A DNA stretch of 64,000 bases. Origin: Pectobacterium aroidearum. Lineage in GTDB: Bacteria > Pseudomonadota > Gammaproteobacteria > Enterobacterales > Enterobacteriaceae. The notes under the pieces are model-generated. The model was not told where the DNA came from and ran no database searches. It worked only from the letters and a program-made list of their open reading frames with translations. A program made the position numbers and the translations under genes. Of the stretch, positions 11,660-22,797 are shown one piece after another (position 1 is the stretch's first letter; every line of letters starts with the position of its first letter). The stretch lies in the NCBI RefSeq assembly GCF_041228105.1, contig NZ_CP166097.1:992001-1056000 (forward strand), written 5' to 3'.

Positions 11660-13012
11660 ATGAATACAGTAAGCTCAGCAGCTGGCGCGATACAAAAGAG
11701 AACAAACGCCCGCTACTGGATTGTCGTGATGTTGTTTATCGTCACGTCATTTAACTATGGCGACCGTGCCACATTGTCCATCGCTGGCTCTGCTATGTCC
11801 AAAGAGATTGGGTTGGATGCGGTAGGGATGGGCTATATCTTCTCAGCGTTCTCCTGGGCATATGTTATTGGGCAAATCCCCGGAGGCTGGCTGCTCGATC
11901 GCTTCGGCTCAAAGAAAGTTTACTTCTACAGTATCTTCACCTGGTCGGTTTTTACCTTATTACAAGGCTTTGTCGATATCTTCAGCGGTGCTGGCATCGT
12001 CATTTCTTTGTTCCTCTTGCGCTTTATGGTCGGCCTGTGTGAATCGCCTTCCTTTCCGGGAAATAGCCGTATTGTCGCTGCCTGGTTCCCTGCACAAGAG
12101 CGTGGAACAGCCGTCGCGATATTCAACTCGGCCCAGTACTTTGCGACTGTGATCTTCGCTCCTATCATGGGCTGGCTGGTACATGAGGTGGGTTGGGCGC
12201 ATGTGTTCTGGTTCATGGGTGGATTGGGTATCATCCTCAGCTTTGTCTGGCTGAAAGTGATCCATGATCCTAAAGATCATCCTGGCGTGAATCAGGCTGA
12301 ACTGGATTACATTGAGGCCGGTGGCGCGCTGATTAACATGGATGCCAAAGGGGCGAAGAAAGCGACCGAGAAGGGTGAAAAATGGCATCAGATCAAGCAA
12401 TTAATGCAGTCCCGTATGATGCTCGGCGTCTATATCGGTCAATATTGTATTAACGCACTGACCTACTTCTTCATCACCTGGTTCCCACTCTATCTGGTTC
12501 AGGCGCGTGGCATGTCGATTCTCAAAGCCGGGTTTGTTGCCTCGGTGCCTGCCATCTGCGGTTTTGTCGGCGGCGTTCTGGGCGGCATCATTTCCGATTA
12601 TCTGATGCGCCGGACCAATTCACTGACCTTTGCCCGTAAAACACCTATTGTCCTCGGTATGTTGCTCTCCATGTCGATGGTGATTTGTAACTATGTAGAA
12701 ACCGAATGGGTTGTTATTGCAGTGATGTCTGCGGCCTTCTTCGGCAAAGGCATTGGTGCACTGGGCTGGGCGGTTATGGCCGATACCGCGCCGAAAGAAA
12801 TCAGCGGGTTGAGCGGTGGTCTGTTCAACATGTTTGGTAATGCGTCTGGTATCGTGACGCCGATTGCAATTGGCTACATCATCGGAATGACCGGCTCTTT
12901 CAACGGCGGTCTGGTGTATGTCGGGGTTCATGCGCTGGTTGCTATCGTCAGCTACCTGTTCATCGTGCAGGATATTAAACGTATCGAATTGAAGCCGTTC
13001 GTTAAGAAGTAA
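11660..13012 (+). CDS. gudP: Glucarate/galactarate MFS transporter
   Basis: Inner-membrane anion:cation symporter family permease for D-glucarate and galactarate, 450 aa, 12 predicted membrane segments. The N-terminal FNYGDRATLSIAG with the following GWLLDRFGSKK loop, and the LRFMVGLCESPSFPGN segment, match E. coli GudP/GarP. The start is placed at ATG 11660, which has GGAG seven bases upstream, rather than at an in-frame ATG at 11627 with no such site. First gene of the gud/gar cluster; a hairpin terminator follows. Confidence 0.93.
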   Translation: MNTVSSAAGAIQKRTNARYWIVVMLFIVTSFNYGDRATLSIAGSAMSKEIGLDAVGMGYIFSAFSWAYVIGQIPGGWLLDRFGSKKVYFYSIFTWSVFTLLQGFVDIFSGAGIVISLFLLRFMVGLCESPSFPGNSRIVAAWFPAQERGTAVAIFNSAQYFATVIFAPIMGWLVHEVGWAHVFWFMGGLGIILSFVWLKVIHDPKDHPGVNQAELDYIEAGGALINMDAKGAKKATEKGEKWHQIKQLMQSRMMLGVYIGQYCINALTYFFITWFPLYLVQARGMSILKAGFVASVPAICGFVGGVLGGIISDYLMRRTNSLTFARKTPIVLGMLLSMSMVICNYVETEWVVIAVMSAAFFGKGIGALGWAVMADTAPKEISGLSGGLFNMFGNASGIVTPIAIGYIIGMTGSFNGGLVYVGVHALVAIVSYLFIVQDIKRIELKPFVKK

Positions 13013-13052
13013 AGCCATTCGTTACCGTATTAGTCTGAATATAGGCAATAAC

Positions 13053-13093
13053 ACAAAACGCTGTGCCGTCATACTGATGGCGCAGCGTTTTGT
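13053..13093 (+). terminator. Terminator after gudP
   Basis: ACAAAACGCTGTGCC pairs with GGCGCAGCGTTTTGT (15 bp with one G-U) around an 11-nt loop, and CCTTTATT follows. It suggests that gudX and the genes downstream need their own promoter. Confidence 0.7.
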
Positions 13094-13193
13094 CCTTTAT
13101 TCATGGCATGAAAAGTCGGGATTTACCTATTTGAAATCGGCTGTCAGAACCCCGTATTTCGGTGTTTGTAAGGCGGAAATTTGCTTTCCCCGG

Positions 13194-13410
13194 TTTTCGT
13201 GAAACACCTCCCATTACCCTGTGATAATGACATATTTAATCTGCATTTCGACCCGGAATGCTGTGCTATTGCCCAATGAGTTGTGAAATAAGAAAACTTA
13301 TACTTTTTCCTGAGGTTGGTAAGGCGGTATGGGTTCTGACAACGCTTTTCTGACTGGTTTATTCCGGTATCGAGACAGTTATAACCTGTTTTTATTCTGA
13401 TAACCCTACA
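13194..13410 (+). promoter_or_regulatory. gudX upstream control region, homologous to that of gudP
   Basis: It carries TTTTCGTGAAACACCTC (13194-13210), AATGCTGTGCTATT (13257-13270) and ATTCTGATAACCCTACA (13394-13410). These are 16/17, 12/14 and 17/17 matches to the gudP copy, and the sequence between also shows patches of similarity such as ACATATT. It lies after the gudP terminator and probably drives gudX-gudD-garL-garR. Confidence 0.65.
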
Positions 13411-13471
13411 AGCATGGCTTATTTCAAATCAGAGTAAAAACAAGGTCGCGCTAATAAAGTAGGAAAACAAC

Positions 13472-13618
13472 ATGAAATCATCTACTGGTGCACCATCTGT
13501 TTTTTATTTCTGTATGGCTGAATTATTTTCATCTGCTTCAACGTGTTCCTGCGTTTTGGCAAACATCGGAAACCTAAGCGTAAACCCTGTGCGCTCCATT
13601 CGTGACGGGAGCCTGTAA
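13472..13618 (+). CDS. Possible 48-residue leader ORF overlapping gudX
   Basis: It starts at ATG 13472 with AGGA eight bases upstream and ends in TAA whose last base is the first base of the gudX ATG (TAATG). The peptide begins [19 protein letters not shown] and resembles nothing I recognise. It fills most of the otherwise unexplained leader of gudX. The overlap would allow translational coupling, but gudX also has its own GGGAG site, and chance cannot be excluded. Confidence 0.35.
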   Translation: MKSSTGAPSVFYFCMAELFSSASTCSCVLANIGNLSVNPVRSIRDGSL

Positions 13619-14970
13619 TGACAAACTTTTCAGCGACTCCCGTAATTACCGACATGAAAGTCATTCCCGTCGCGGGCTATGACAGCATGCTGTTGAACAT
13701 CGGGGGGGCACATGGTGCTTACTTCACCCGTAACCTCGTTATTTTAACTGACAGCGCCGGACATACCGGTGTCGGCGAAGCGCCTGGTGGTGAGGTTATT
13801 TACAACACGCTGGTTGAAGCGATTCCTCGTGTGAAAGGCGAACAAATCGCCCGTATGAACCGTCTGGTTCATGACATTCATGTCGGCAACCAATCTTCTG
13901 ATTTTGATTCCTTCGGCAAGGGGGCCTGGACGTTTGAGCTGCGAGTGAATGCGGTGGCAGCACTCGAAGCGGCGCTGCTCGATCTGCTGGGGCAATTTAT
14001 GGGTGTCCCCGTTGCCGAGCTGTTGGGGCCGGGGAAACAGCGTGATGACGTCACCGTGCTCGGCTATCTGTTCTATATCGGCGATCGCACAAAGACGGAT
14101 CTACCTTACTTATCAGGTGAGAAAGTATCAGGTGAGAAAGGCAAGCACGAGTGGTATCACCTGCGTCACCAGCAAGCGATGGACAGCGAAGCGATTGTGC
14201 GTTTGGCCGAAGCCACCACTGACCGCTACGGATTTAAAGATTTCAAACTCAAAGGTGGCGTGTTGCCCGGCGAGCAGGAAATCGATGCGGTGAAGGCGCT
14301 GAAGAAACGCTTCCCGGATGCCCGCATTACCGTCGATCCAAACGGAGCCTGGCTGCTGGATGAAGCGATTGATTTATGCAAAGACATGAAGGGCATTCTG
14401 ACCTATGCGGAAGATCCGTGCGGTGCCGAGCAAGGTTTCTCCGGTCGTGAAGTGATGGCGGAATTCCGTCGCGCCACCGGGCTGCCGGTCGCGACTAACA
14501 TGATTGCCACCAACTGGCGTGAAATGAACCATGCCGTGATGTTGCAGGCAGTCGATATTCCGCTGGCCGATCCGCATTTCTGGACGATGCACGGTGCAGT
14601 GCGCGTCGCCCAGATGTGTGATGAATGGGGCCTGACGTGGGGCTGCCATTCCAATAACCACTTCGATATTTCTCTGGCGATGTTCACGCACGTAGGGGCT
14701 GCGGCACCGGGTAACCCGACGGCGATTGATACGCACTGGATCTGGCAGGAAGGGCAACACCTGACCAAAGAGCCGCTGCAAATCGTCAACGGCAAGATTA
14801 AGGTGCCGGATCGTCCCGGTCTGGGGATTGAATTGGATATGGAACAGGTCATGAAAGCCCACGATCTGTACAAAAAATTACCGAGCGGAGCACGTAATGA
14901 TGCCGTTGCCATGCAGTACCTGATTCCCGGTTGGAAATTTGACCGCAAACGTCCGGTTTTTGGCCGCTAA
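13618..14970 (+). CDS. gudX: Glucarate dehydratase-related protein GudX
   Basis: Enolase-superfamily paralogue of glucarate dehydratase, 450 aa. The catalytic lysines lie in FKLKGG (K210, K212), the metal-binding carboxylates in VDPNGAW and AEDPCGAEQ, and the general-base histidine in [12 protein letters not shown] (H344). Compared with GudD it has a different N-terminal third ([14 protein letters not shown]) and a short [11 protein letters not shown] insertion in the capping loop. It matches E. coli GudX closely. E. coli GudX is reported to be a much weaker glucarate dehydratase than GudD, so its real role is open. The start is preceded by GGGAG at six bases. GudD follows after 35 bp. Confidence 0.92.
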   Translation: MTNFSATPVITDMKVIPVAGYDSMLLNIGGAHGAYFTRNLVILTDSAGHTGVGEAPGGEVIYNTLVEAIPRVKGEQIARMNRLVHDIHVGNQSSDFDSFGKGAWTFELRVNAVAALEAALLDLLGQFMGVPVAELLGPGKQRDDVTVLGYLFYIGDRTKTDLPYLSGEKVSGEKGKHEWYHLRHQQAMDSEAIVRLAEATTDRYGFKDFKLKGGVLPGEQEIDAVKALKKRFPDARITVDPNGAWLLDEAIDLCKDMKGILTYAEDPCGAEQGFSGREVMAEFRRATGLPVATNMIATNWREMNHAVMLQAVDIPLADPHFWTMHGAVRVAQMCDEWGLTWGCHSNNHFDISLAMFTHVGAAAPGNPTAIDTHWIWQEGQHLTKEPLQIVNGKIKVPDRPGLGIELDMEQVMKAHDLYKKLPSGARNDAVAMQYLIPGWKFDRKRPVFGR

Positions 14971-15005
14971 CCCTACATAAAAAATGAGAGAGAAAGGATA
15001 AGAAA

Positions 15006-16346
15006 ATGACATTGCAAAGTTCAACGCCGGTTATTACTCACATGCAAGTTATCCCGGTTGCAGGTCACGACAGTATGCTGCTCAACCTGAGCGGCGCACA
15101 TGCACCTTATTTCACTCGCAACATTGTGATTCTGAAAGATAACGCCGGGAATACCGGTGTCGGTGAAATACCCGGTGGTGAGAAAATCCGTCAGACGCTG
15201 GAAGATGCTGCGGCGCTGGTGGTGGGTAAAACGCTGGGCGAATACAAAAACGTGATGACGGCGGTGCGTGAGCAGTTCGCCGACCGTGATTCCTCCGGGC
15301 GCGGCTTGCAGACGTTCGATCTGCGTACCACCATCCATGTCGTCACGGGGATAGAAGCCGCGATGCTCGATCTGCTGGGGCAGTTCCTCAATGTCAGCGT
15401 GGCTTCGCTGCTGGGCGACGGTCAACAGCGTGATGCGGTAGAAATGCTGGGCTATCTGTTCTACATCGGCGATCGTAATAAAACCGATCTGCCTTATCAG
15501 AGCCAGACGAATGAGAAGTGTGACTGGTATCGTCTGCGTCATGAAGAAGCGTTGTCTCCAGAAACCATCGTACGTCTGGCTGAGGCGGCGTATGAAAAAT
15601 ACGGTTTTAATGATTTCAAACTGAAAGGCGGCGTACTGGCCGGAAGTGAAGAAGCCGAAGCGGTGACCGCGCTGGCTAAGCGCTTCCCGCAGGCGCGCAT
15701 CACGCTGGATCCAAACGGGGCCTGGTCGCTGGATGAAGCTATCGGTCTGGGCAAACAGCTGCGCGGTGTACTGGCATATGCGGAAGATCCGTGCGGTGCG
15801 GAACAAGGTTTCTCCGGCCGTGAAGTGATGGCGGAGTTCCGTCGTGCGACGGGGCTGCCGACGGCAACCAACATGATCGCCACCGACTGGCGGCAGATGG
15901 GTCACACTATTTCGCTGCAATCGGTCGATATCCCGCTAGCCGATCCGCATTTCTGGACGATGCAAGGTTCCGTACGTGTCGCGCAGATGTGCCACGAATG
16001 GGGCTTAACCTGGGGTTCTCACTCCAATAACCACTTTGATATTTCACTGGCCATGTTTACCCAGGTCGCTGCGGCGGCGCCGGGCAAGATTACGGCGATT
16101 GATACGCACTGGATCTGGCAGGAAGGCAACCAGCGCCTGACGAAAGAACCGTTGCAGATTGTTGGCGGCATGGTGGAAGTGCCGAAGAAACCGGGTCTGG
16201 GTATCGAATTGGATATGGATCAGGTGATGAAAGCACACGAACTGTATAAAAGCATGGGATTAGGCGCACGTAACGACGCAATGGGAATGCAGTACCTTAT
16301 TCCTGAGTGGACATTTGATAATAAACGTCCGTGTCTGGTTCGCTAA
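15006..16346 (+). CDS. gudD: Glucarate dehydratase
   Basis: Mg-dependent enolase-superfamily enzyme converting D-glucarate (and L-idarate) to 5-keto-4-deoxy-D-glucarate. Length 446 aa equals E. coli GudD, and the key residues fall at the E. coli numbers: K205 and K207 in FKLKGG and H339 in [12 protein letters not shown]. Metal ligands are in LDPNGAWS and AEDPCGAEQ. Its ribosome-binding site is GAGAGAAAGGA. It shares most of its C-terminal two thirds with GudX. Its product feeds GarL, encoded next. Confidence 0.96.
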   Translation: MTLQSSTPVITHMQVIPVAGHDSMLLNLSGAHAPYFTRNIVILKDNAGNTGVGEIPGGEKIRQTLEDAAALVVGKTLGEYKNVMTAVREQFADRDSSGRGLQTFDLRTTIHVVTGIEAAMLDLLGQFLNVSVASLLGDGQQRDAVEMLGYLFYIGDRNKTDLPYQSQTNEKCDWYRLRHEEALSPETIVRLAEAAYEKYGFNDFKLKGGVLAGSEEAEAVTALAKRFPQARITLDPNGAWSLDEAIGLGKQLRGVLAYAEDPCGAEQGFSGREVMAEFRRATGLPTATNMIATDWRQMGHTISLQSVDIPLADPHFWTMQGSVRVAQMCHEWGLTWGSHSNNHFDISLAMFTQVAAAAPGKITAIDTHWIWQEGNQRLTKEPLQIVGGMVEVPKKPGLGIELDMDQVMKAHELYKSMGLGARNDAMGMQYLIPEWTFDNKRPCLVR

Positions 16347-16415
16347 CGTTCTGATTTTCCGTTTTTTGAGCGCGCCGCTTCAGGCAAGCGGCGCTGGAAT
16401 GACCGAGGATAAAAA

Positions 16416-17186
16416 ATGAAGACTCCGCTGTTACCTAACCGTTTTCGCCAAGATTTGCAGCAGGGGAAAACGTTGATTGGCTGCTGGTGTGCACTGGGCA
16501 ACCCGATTTCAACTGAAGTGCTGGGACTGGCGGGATTCGACTGGCTGGTGCTGGATGGCGAGCATGCGCCTAACGATATTGTGACGTTTATTCCTCAACT
16601 GATGGCGCTGAAAGGCAGCCACAGCGCGCCCGTCGTCCGTCCGCCGTGCAATGAGCCGATCATCATCAAGCGGCTGTTGGATATTGGGTTCAATAACTTC
16701 CTCATTCCCTTTGTGGAAACGGCGGAAGAAGCTGCGCGTGCGGTTGCGTCAACGCGTTATCCGCCTGCGGGTATCCGCGGTGTTTCCGTGGCGCACCGTA
16801 GCAACTGCTACGGCACCGAACCGGACTATTTCGCCAAGATTAACGACAGCATTACCGTCGTGGTGCAAATCGAAAGCCAGGACGGCCTTGATAATCTGGA
16901 TGCGATTATCGCGGTAGACGGCGTAGACGGCGTGTTTGTCGGCCCGAGCGATCTGTCTGCGGCGCTGGGCTATCTCGGTCAGCCTAACCACCCTGACGTG
17001 CAGAAAGCGATCCGCCACATCTTCGATCGCGCGGCAGCGCATAACAAGCCGTGCGGCATTCTGGCACCGGTTGAAGCCGATGCCCGCCGTTATCTGGAAT
17101 GGGGCGCAAGCTTTGTCGCAGTCGGGAGCGATCTGGGCGTGTTCCGCAGCGCAACACAGGCGCTGAGCGACAAATACAAGAAGTGA
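16416..17186 (+). CDS. garL: 5-keto-4-deoxy-D-glucarate aldolase
   Basis: Class II, metal-dependent HpcH/HpaI-family aldolase of 256 aa. It splits 5-keto-4-deoxy-D-glucarate into pyruvate and tartronate semialdehyde. Signature segments are [18 protein letters not shown] near residue 40, the VQIESQDGL metal-site strand, and [17 protein letters not shown]. It lies 69 bp after gudD behind a GAGGA ribosome-binding site, in the same direction, so it serves both the galactarate and glucarate branches. Confidence 0.94.
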   Translation: MKTPLLPNRFRQDLQQGKTLIGCWCALGNPISTEVLGLAGFDWLVLDGEHAPNDIVTFIPQLMALKGSHSAPVVRPPCNEPIIIKRLLDIGFNNFLIPFVETAEEAARAVASTRYPPAGIRGVSVAHRSNCYGTEPDYFAKINDSITVVVQIESQDGLDNLDAIIAVDGVDGVFVGPSDLSAALGYLGQPNHPDVQKAIRHIFDRAAAHNKPCGILAPVEADARRYLEWGASFVAVGSDLGVFRSATQALSDKYKK

Positions 17187-17276
17187 TTAAGCGATTCCAC
17201 GGCGAATCGAATCTGCCATGAGGCGGGTTCATCGTGAATTGAAGTGATATCTACATCAGACAATGAGGTTAGGGCG

Positions 17277-18161
17277 ATGAAAATTGGTTTTATTGGATTG
17301 GGCATCATGGGAAAACCGATGAGTAAAAATCTGCTGAAAGCAGGTTACTCATTAGTCGTGATGGACAGAAATCTGGACGCGGTCGCGGAAGTGGTTGCGG
17401 CAGGCGCTACGGCGGCTGGTACGCCGAAACAGGTTGCGGAGCAGTGCGACGTTATTATCACCATGCTGCCTAACTCTCCGCACGTTAAAGAAGTGGTGCT
17501 GGGGGAAAACGGCGTCATCGAGGGCGCGCGTGCCGGAAGCATTGTGGTGGATATGAGTTCCATCGCGCCGCTGGCTAGCCGTGAAATTGCTACCGCGCTG
17601 GCGGCGAAAGAGATCGCCATGCTGGATGCGCCGGTCAGCGGCGGTGAACCGAAAGCGATCGACGGCACGCTGTCCGTGATGGTGGGCGGCGATAAAGCAC
17701 AATTTGACCGCTGCTTTGAGGTTCTGAAATCCATGGCGGGTTCCGTTGTACATACCGGTGATATCGGCGCGGGCAACGTGACTAAATTAGCGAATCAGGT
17801 GATTGTGGCGCTGAACATTGCCGCTATGTCTGAAGCGCTGGTGCTGGCGACAAAAGCAGGGGTTAACCCAGATCTGGTGTATCAGGCAATCCGCGGCGGG
17901 CTGGCGGGCAGCACCGTGTTGGATGCGAAAGCGCCGATGGTGATGGATCGTAACTTTAAGCCGGGTTTCCGCATCGATCTGCATATCAAAGATTTGGCGA
18001 ACGCGCTGGATACCTCACATGGTGTTGGCGCACAGCTGCCGTTAACAGCGGCGGTGATGGAAATGATGCAGGCGCTGAAAGCGGACGATCTGGGATCGGC
18101 GGACCACAGTGCGCTGGCGTGTTACTACGAGAAACTGGCTAAAGTTGAAGTTACACGATAA
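17277..18161 (+). CDS. garR: 2-hydroxy-3-oxopropionate (tartronate semialdehyde) reductase
   Basis: Beta-hydroxyacid dehydrogenase of 294 aa reducing tartronate semialdehyde to D-glycerate with NAD(P)H. It has an N-terminal Rossmann motif GFIGLGIMGKPM, the substrate loop DAPVSGGEPKAIDGTLSVMV, and the catalytic lysine in GAGNVTKLANQ. The start is placed at ATG 17277, giving the E. coli GarR length; an in-frame ATG at 17244 would add an unrelated 11-residue tail. It sits 90 bp after garL. Confidence 0.95.
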   Translation: MKIGFIGLGIMGKPMSKNLLKAGYSLVVMDRNLDAVAEVVAAGATAAGTPKQVAEQCDVIITMLPNSPHVKEVVLGENGVIEGARAGSIVVDMSSIAPLASREIATALAAKEIAMLDAPVSGGEPKAIDGTLSVMVGGDKAQFDRCFEVLKSMAGSVVHTGDIGAGNVTKLANQVIVALNIAAMSEALVLATKAGVNPDLVYQAIRGGLAGSTVLDAKAPMVMDRNFKPGFRIDLHIKDLANALDTSHGVGAQLPLTAAVMEMMQALKADDLGSADHSALACYYEKLAKVEVTR

Positions 18162-18270
18162 GCCGTGAAGCGATAGTCACGAGGCTGGCACAGGATGCCA
18201 GCCGACTGGCAGAGAATCATTCTGATCTATCCGATAGATTTCAGGACCTGCAGCCCTGAAAGCTGGCGGG

Positions 18271-18470
<200 letters not shown>

Positions 18471-18534
18471 AGCGCCGTTTCATGAGCGCGCGGATTATTG
18501 ATGCAATCGGAACGTTGATGAAATCGGATCGTTT

Positions 18535-19680
18535 ATGAAAATAGTGATCGCACCGGATTCTTATAAAGAAAGCCTGTCTGCACAAGAAGTTGCTACGCAG
18601 ATTGAAAAGGGATTTCGTGAAATATTTCCCGATGCCTGCTATGTCAAATTGCCCGTTGCAGATGGTGGGGAAGGCACAGTTGAAGCGATGGTCGCTGCGA
18701 CCGATGGCAAGATTGTGAATGTTAAGGTGACAGGACCGTTAGGCGATAGCATCGACGCGTTTTTTGGCCTGTCTGGCGATGAAAAAACGGCTTTTATTGA
18801 GATGGCGGCGGCAAGCGGTCTGGAGCGGGTGCCTTCGCAGTTGCGTAATCCATTAAAGACAACCAGCTACGGCACGGGCGAACTGATTCGCTGCGCATTA
18901 GATTACGGCATTCGGCACTGCATCATCGGGATTGGCGGAAGCGCAACCAATGACGGCGGGTCGGGCATGGTGCAGGCGCTGGGCGCCAGGTTGCTGGATA
19001 AGCAGGGCGAGCAGATCGGTTTTGGCGGGGGTGAACTCGACAAACTCGCTCGCATTGACATCAGCGAGCTGGATGAGCGTATTAAAGGCTGTCGTTTTGA
19101 AGTGGCCTGTGATGTGACCAACCCGCTGACGGGGAAACAGGGCGCATCGGCGATTTTTGGCCCTCAGAAAGGGGCGACGCCGGAGATGATTGAACAGTTG
19201 GATAATGCGCTGAAGCATTATGCGGCGGTGATTCGCCACGATCTGGATATGGACGTGGAACACGTTCCCGGTGCGGGGGCGGCAGGCGGTATGGGCGCAG
19301 CGCTACAGGCTTTTTGCGGCGCTGAACTGCGTCAGGGCATTGAGATTGTCACGGAAGCGTTGGGGCTGGATGAACTGGTACGAGATGCCACTTTGGTAAT
19401 TACCGGAGAAGGGCGCATCGATAGCCAGACGATTCACGGTAAGGTGCCGATTGGCGTGGCGCGAGTCGCCAAACAGTATAATAAACCGGTCATTGGCATT
19501 GCGGGCAGCCTGACGGCAGATGTCGGCGTGGTACATGAACATGGTCTGGACGCGGTATTCAGCGTGCTTTACAACATCTGTTCACTAGAAGAAGCGCTGG
19601 ATAATGCGGCAGAGAATGTGCGCATGGCGGCGCGTAATATCGCTGCGACGATCCGGCTGGCGCAGTCAATGTCGCGGTGA
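18535..19680 (+). CDS. garK: Glycerate 2-kinase
   Basis: GarK phosphorylates D-glycerate to 2-phosphoglycerate, the last step of aldarate degradation; eno lies 10 kb downstream in the same window. Family I glycerate kinase, 381 aa, the length of E. coli GarK. Motifs include IAPDSYKESLSA at the N-terminus, ADGGEGTVEA, GIGGSATNDGGSGMVQALGA and PGAGAAGGMG. In E. coli garK directly follows garR; here the two are parted by an ERIC element, and no strong promoter is evident in the 64 bp after it. Confidence 0.95.
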   Translation: MKIVIAPDSYKESLSAQEVATQIEKGFREIFPDACYVKLPVADGGEGTVEAMVAATDGKIVNVKVTGPLGDSIDAFFGLSGDEKTAFIEMAAASGLERVPSQLRNPLKTTSYGTGELIRCALDYGIRHCIIGIGGSATNDGGSGMVQALGARLLDKQGEQIGFGGGELDKLARIDISELDERIKGCRFEVACDVTNPLTGKQGASAIFGPQKGATPEMIEQLDNALKHYAAVIRHDLDMDVEHVPGAGAAGGMGAALQAFCGAELRQGIEIVTEALGLDELVRDATLVITGEGRIDSQTIHGKVPIGVARVAKQYNKPVIGIAGSLTADVGVVHEHGLDAVFSVLYNICSLEEALDNAAENVRMAARNIAATIRLAQSMSR

Positions 19681-19724
19681 GCGCTATTGTGATTCGGTAG
19701 GGGACTGGGCTCAACGTCGGTTAA

Positions 19725-19757
19725 CTCTTAGCCACATTTTATGTGGCTAAGAGACAG
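19725..19757. repeat. Perfect 13-bp palindrome with an IS50/Tn5-like end, between garK and barA
   Basis: CTCTTAGCCACAT-TTT-ATGTGGCTAAGAG, followed by ACAG. Read on the minus strand from 19757 the sequence is CTGTCTCTTAGCCACATAA, which matches the Tn5 mosaic end at 15 of 19 positions. It lies between convergent garK and barA and may act as a transcription stop, although it has no T-run. Confidence 0.6.
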
Positions 19758-19775
19758 AGCTATGCCGATCATTGA

Positions 19776-22571
19776 TTACGGAAGTAGCGGTTTGATATGC
19801 GGCTGAGCGGCTTTGTTGACGTTGTCGATTTCGTCCAGTAGCTCCAGCCATTCGGGTTCCAAATCGCTGGCGTGAACGCCTTTACGCAACTGCTGCTCCA
19901 GATAGCGGCAAATGCGTTTCAGACGCGGAACGCCGCTGTAGCTACAACTGCCGTGCAGTTTATGAATCAGTTCGATAATGTCGTCATCCGTCTGACCCTT
20001 CAGGACGTTTTCTATCTTCTGCTGAACCTCCGGCAAGAAATCCAACAGCATTTGCAGCAGGTCACGCGCCAATTCAGGCTTGTTGGCCGCCTGTTGTTGC
20101 GCCAGCGCCCAGTCGAGAGACAGATGACTATCGTCATACTCGTTCAATAAACCTGTTATATCGCCCCGTTCGCGTCTCAGAGGGTCCTTCCGCGCATGGC
20201 GCGTTAGCACGCTTTTCAGCATCTGTTCGTCTATCGGTTTAGCCAGATAGTCATCCATACCCGAACGTAGCAAATGTTCACGTTCACCCGTCATGGTTTG
20301 CGCCGTCACCGCGATGATAGGCGTAGTGGCATGATGAGGGATCTGACGTATCAGCTCGCTGGCACAAATACCGTCCATACCCGGCATCTGAATATCCATG
20401 AGGATGATATCGAACTGATGCAGTTTCGCCTGTGCAATCGCATCCTGACCGCTTTCGCACAGGATAATCGTCTCGACCTGCTCTTCCAGCAGCGTGCCGA
20501 TCAGTTTCAGATTAGCTGGATTATCATCCACCGCCATCACACTCAGCGGCAGACGAGCTGGATGGCGTATGGCACTCGGGTGAGACACAGTCTCATCCGG
20601 CAGGAAAGAGAGCTGGAACAGCGTGCTGTCCTGTAACAGTGGCAGCAGGCGCGGTGCGGCGAGTGGTTTGCTCAGACAGGCATGTACGCCGAAGGTTTTC
20701 AGCTGTTCGGCATCCATTTGCGCCAGGCTGGGAAGCGCCAGAATCACGCAGGGCGCGCGGCGGCAGATGTCGCGCAGTCTGGGCGTGTAGTCGAGCAGTG
20801 TGTTGCGATATTGCACGGGAACGCCGAGCAGCAGGATATCGAATTCCCCTTCCGGCAGTTGCTCAAACGTCGGGCTGTAGCTCACGATGAGCGGTGTTTG
20901 GCTCAGGATATCCAGCGTAGCTTGCGCGGCGATAGGATGGTATTCGACGTAGGCCAGATGTTTGCCTTGCAGCATCGAGTAGGCCGGTTCTGTCGGTATG
21001 GCGTGAGGGTTGAGTGGCAGCGTGATGTGAAACCAGAAGGTCGATCCCTTGTTGAGCTGGCTCTGGAAGCTGATATCGCCGCCCATCTCTTTGACCAGAC
21101 GTTGGGTGATGACCAGCCCAAGCCCCGTGCCACCATGACGGCGTGAAATACTGGTGTCAGCCTGACGGAACGCCTGGAACAGTTGAGATTGCTGCAACTC
21201 GGCAATGCCGATACCGGTATCGCGTATTTGCACCTCGAGCTGGACCTGATGATGTTCCTGCCGACGCTTCTCTACCCGAATGTCAATGTTGCCTTGCTCG
21301 GTAAATTTAATCGCGTTGCCCAGCAGGTTGGTGATGATTTGCTGTATCCGCAGTGGATCGCCGACAAACTGCTCGGGCACGTCATTCTGAATACTGAGCG
21401 TCAGCTCCAATCCTTTTTCATGTGCCGTGTGCGCCAACAGCATCACAACATCGTCCAGCGCGTTGTGCAGCGAGAACGGAATATCCTCCAGCACCAGTTT
21501 TCCGGCTTCTAGCTTCGAAAAATCCAGCACGTCGTTAATGATATTCAGCAGGTTATTGGCGGAGCGTTCGATGGTAAGCAGATAGTCAGTCTGTGTAGTG
21601 TTCAACGGAGTCTTCAACGTCTGGCGCGTGAAACCGATCACGCCATTCAGCGGCGTCCTCAGTTCGTGTGACATATTGGCCAGAAACTCTGATTTGATGC
21701 GCGCTGCCTCCTGCGCCCGCTTTTTGGCCAGGTCCAGTTCGACGTTCTGGATCTCCATCTGCTCCAGCGTTTCGCGCAGATCGTAGGTCGCCTGATCGAT
21801 ATTTTGCTGCATCTCTTCGTGGTAGGCGGTCAGCGACATCGCCATTGAGTTGATGCCGTTTTTCAACATATCCAACTCGCCCAGCATGTATCCTTCTACG
21901 CGGCTATCCAACTGCCCACGGCGAATGCGATCGACGGTATCAACCATATTACGAATTGGGGTGGTGACATCCCGCATCAGACGATAGGCAAAGAGGACGG
22001 CGGCACCCAACGATAGCAGCAGCAAGAGCGTAGCGATGAAGATTTCCTGATACTGTTGAAGCCGAATAGCGCTGGTGTCCAGTTCGATCACCAGATAGCC
22101 GAGAGGCGTGGCGGAGCTGGGCAACACCGGCGGCGTCCCACTTGGCATAAATTCGCTGTCATTGACGATCGGCATATGCAGAATCAGCGCGTCATTCGTG
22201 TGGTGCAGATGCAGTTTATTGTAGGAAGGCGCATCGCTGCTGAGTGGTTGCAATGTCACGTTGTTGCGTACGTTGGTGGTAGCCAATAGCTGATTGCGTG
22301 CATCGAACACGCTAATGGTACGAATAATCGTGGAGTGCCGACGATGCAGCGTATTGATTAACGCGGGAATCGTGTCCATCTGACGATGGGTAATGGCGTA
22401 AGCGCTGATGGTCGCCAGCGGTTCAATGATGCTGGTGCCCGAGTCAGCCAACTGCGACTGCAACTGATTGTAACGATGGATAACGAAGAACGAACTGAGC
22501 AGCAGCCCGATCATCAGCGTCGGTGCCAAAATCAGTATCAACATCCGTGCACGAAGACTGTATTTGGTCAT
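19776..22571 (-). CDS. barA: Hybrid sensor histidine kinase BarA (GacS/ExpS type)
   Basis: Tripartite inner-membrane sensor that phosphorylates the UvrY/GacA response regulator. That pathway controls Csr small RNAs and, in soft-rot bacteria, virulence enzyme production. It is 931 aa. The N-terminal membrane segment ([20 protein letters not shown]), a periplasmic domain and a second membrane segment near residue 180 come first. HAMP follows, then the H-box [11 protein letters not shown] (about residue 300), the ATPase domain, a receiver domain with the aspartate in [12 protein letters not shown] (about 722), and an Hpt domain with [13 protein letters not shown] (about 872). UvrY is not in the window. 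Confidence 0.95.
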   Translation of the reverse strand: MTKYSLRARMLILILAPTLMIGLLLSSFFVIHRYNQLQSQLADSGTSIIEPLATISAYAITHRQMDTIPALINTLHRRHSTIIRTISVFDARNQLLATTNVRNNVTLQPLSSDAPSYNKLHLHHTNDALILHMPIVNDSEFMPSGTPPVLPSSATPLGYLVIELDTSAIRLQQYQEIFIATLLLLLSLGAAVLFAYRLMRDVTTPIRNMVDTVDRIRRGQLDSRVEGYMLGELDMLKNGINSMAMSLTAYHEEMQQNIDQATYDLRETLEQMEIQNVELDLAKKRAQEAARIKSEFLANMSHELRTPLNGVIGFTRQTLKTPLNTTQTDYLLTIERSANNLLNIINDVLDFSKLEAGKLVLEDIPFSLHNALDDVVMLLAHTAHEKGLELTLSIQNDVPEQFVGDPLRIQQIITNLLGNAIKFTEQGNIDIRVEKRRQEHHQVQLEVQIRDTGIGIAELQQSQLFQAFRQADTSISRRHGGTGLGLVITQRLVKEMGGDISFQSQLNKGSTFWFHITLPLNPHAIPTEPAYSMLQGKHLAYVEYHPIAAQATLDILSQTPLIVSYSPTFEQLPEGEFDILLLGVPVQYRNTLLDYTPRLRDICRRAPCVILALPSLAQMDAEQLKTFGVHACLSKPLAAPRLLPLLQDSTLFQLSFLPDETVSHPSAIRHPARLPLSVMAVDDNPANLKLIGTLLEEQVETIILCESGQDAIAQAKLHQFDIILMDIQMPGMDGICASELIRQIPHHATTPIIAVTAQTMTGEREHLLRSGMDDYLAKPIDEQMLKSVLTRHARKDPLRRERGDITGLLNEYDDSHLSLDWALAQQQAANKPELARDLLQMLLDFLPEVQQKIENVLKGQTDDDIIELIHKLHGSCSYSGVPRLKRICRYLEQQLRKGVHASDLEPEWLELLDEIDNVNKAAQPHIKPLLP

Positions 22572-22627
22572 GGGGTTCCAATGTGGGAGAATTAGAGGAT
22601 GCCAGGCACCCTATTATTTAATTTAGT

Positions 22628-22753
22628 TATACCTTAAATAATTCGAGTTGCAGGAAGGCGGCGACACAGTGAATCCCCAGGAGCTTACTCAGGTAAGTGA
22701 CTGGGGTGAGCGAGGAAAGCCAACGCACATGCAGCTTGAAGTATGACAGGTAT
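22628..22753 (+). repeat. ERIC element 4 (closest to consensus)
   Basis: 126 bp with the textbook core GTGAATCCCCAGGAGCTTAC and AAGTGACTGGGGTGAGCG-like sequence (GTAAGTGACTGGGGTGAGCG). It lies between divergent barA and rlmD and so will appear in the 5' region of both. Confidence 0.93.
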
Positions 22754-22797
22754 TTAGGTACAGCCGTTCAACTTAAGAGAAAAATCGATAGTACATT

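Noticed and set aside
15021..15920. 299-codon open frame on the minus strand
   Set aside because: Antisense to gudD, low-complexity residue composition, no recognisable domain.
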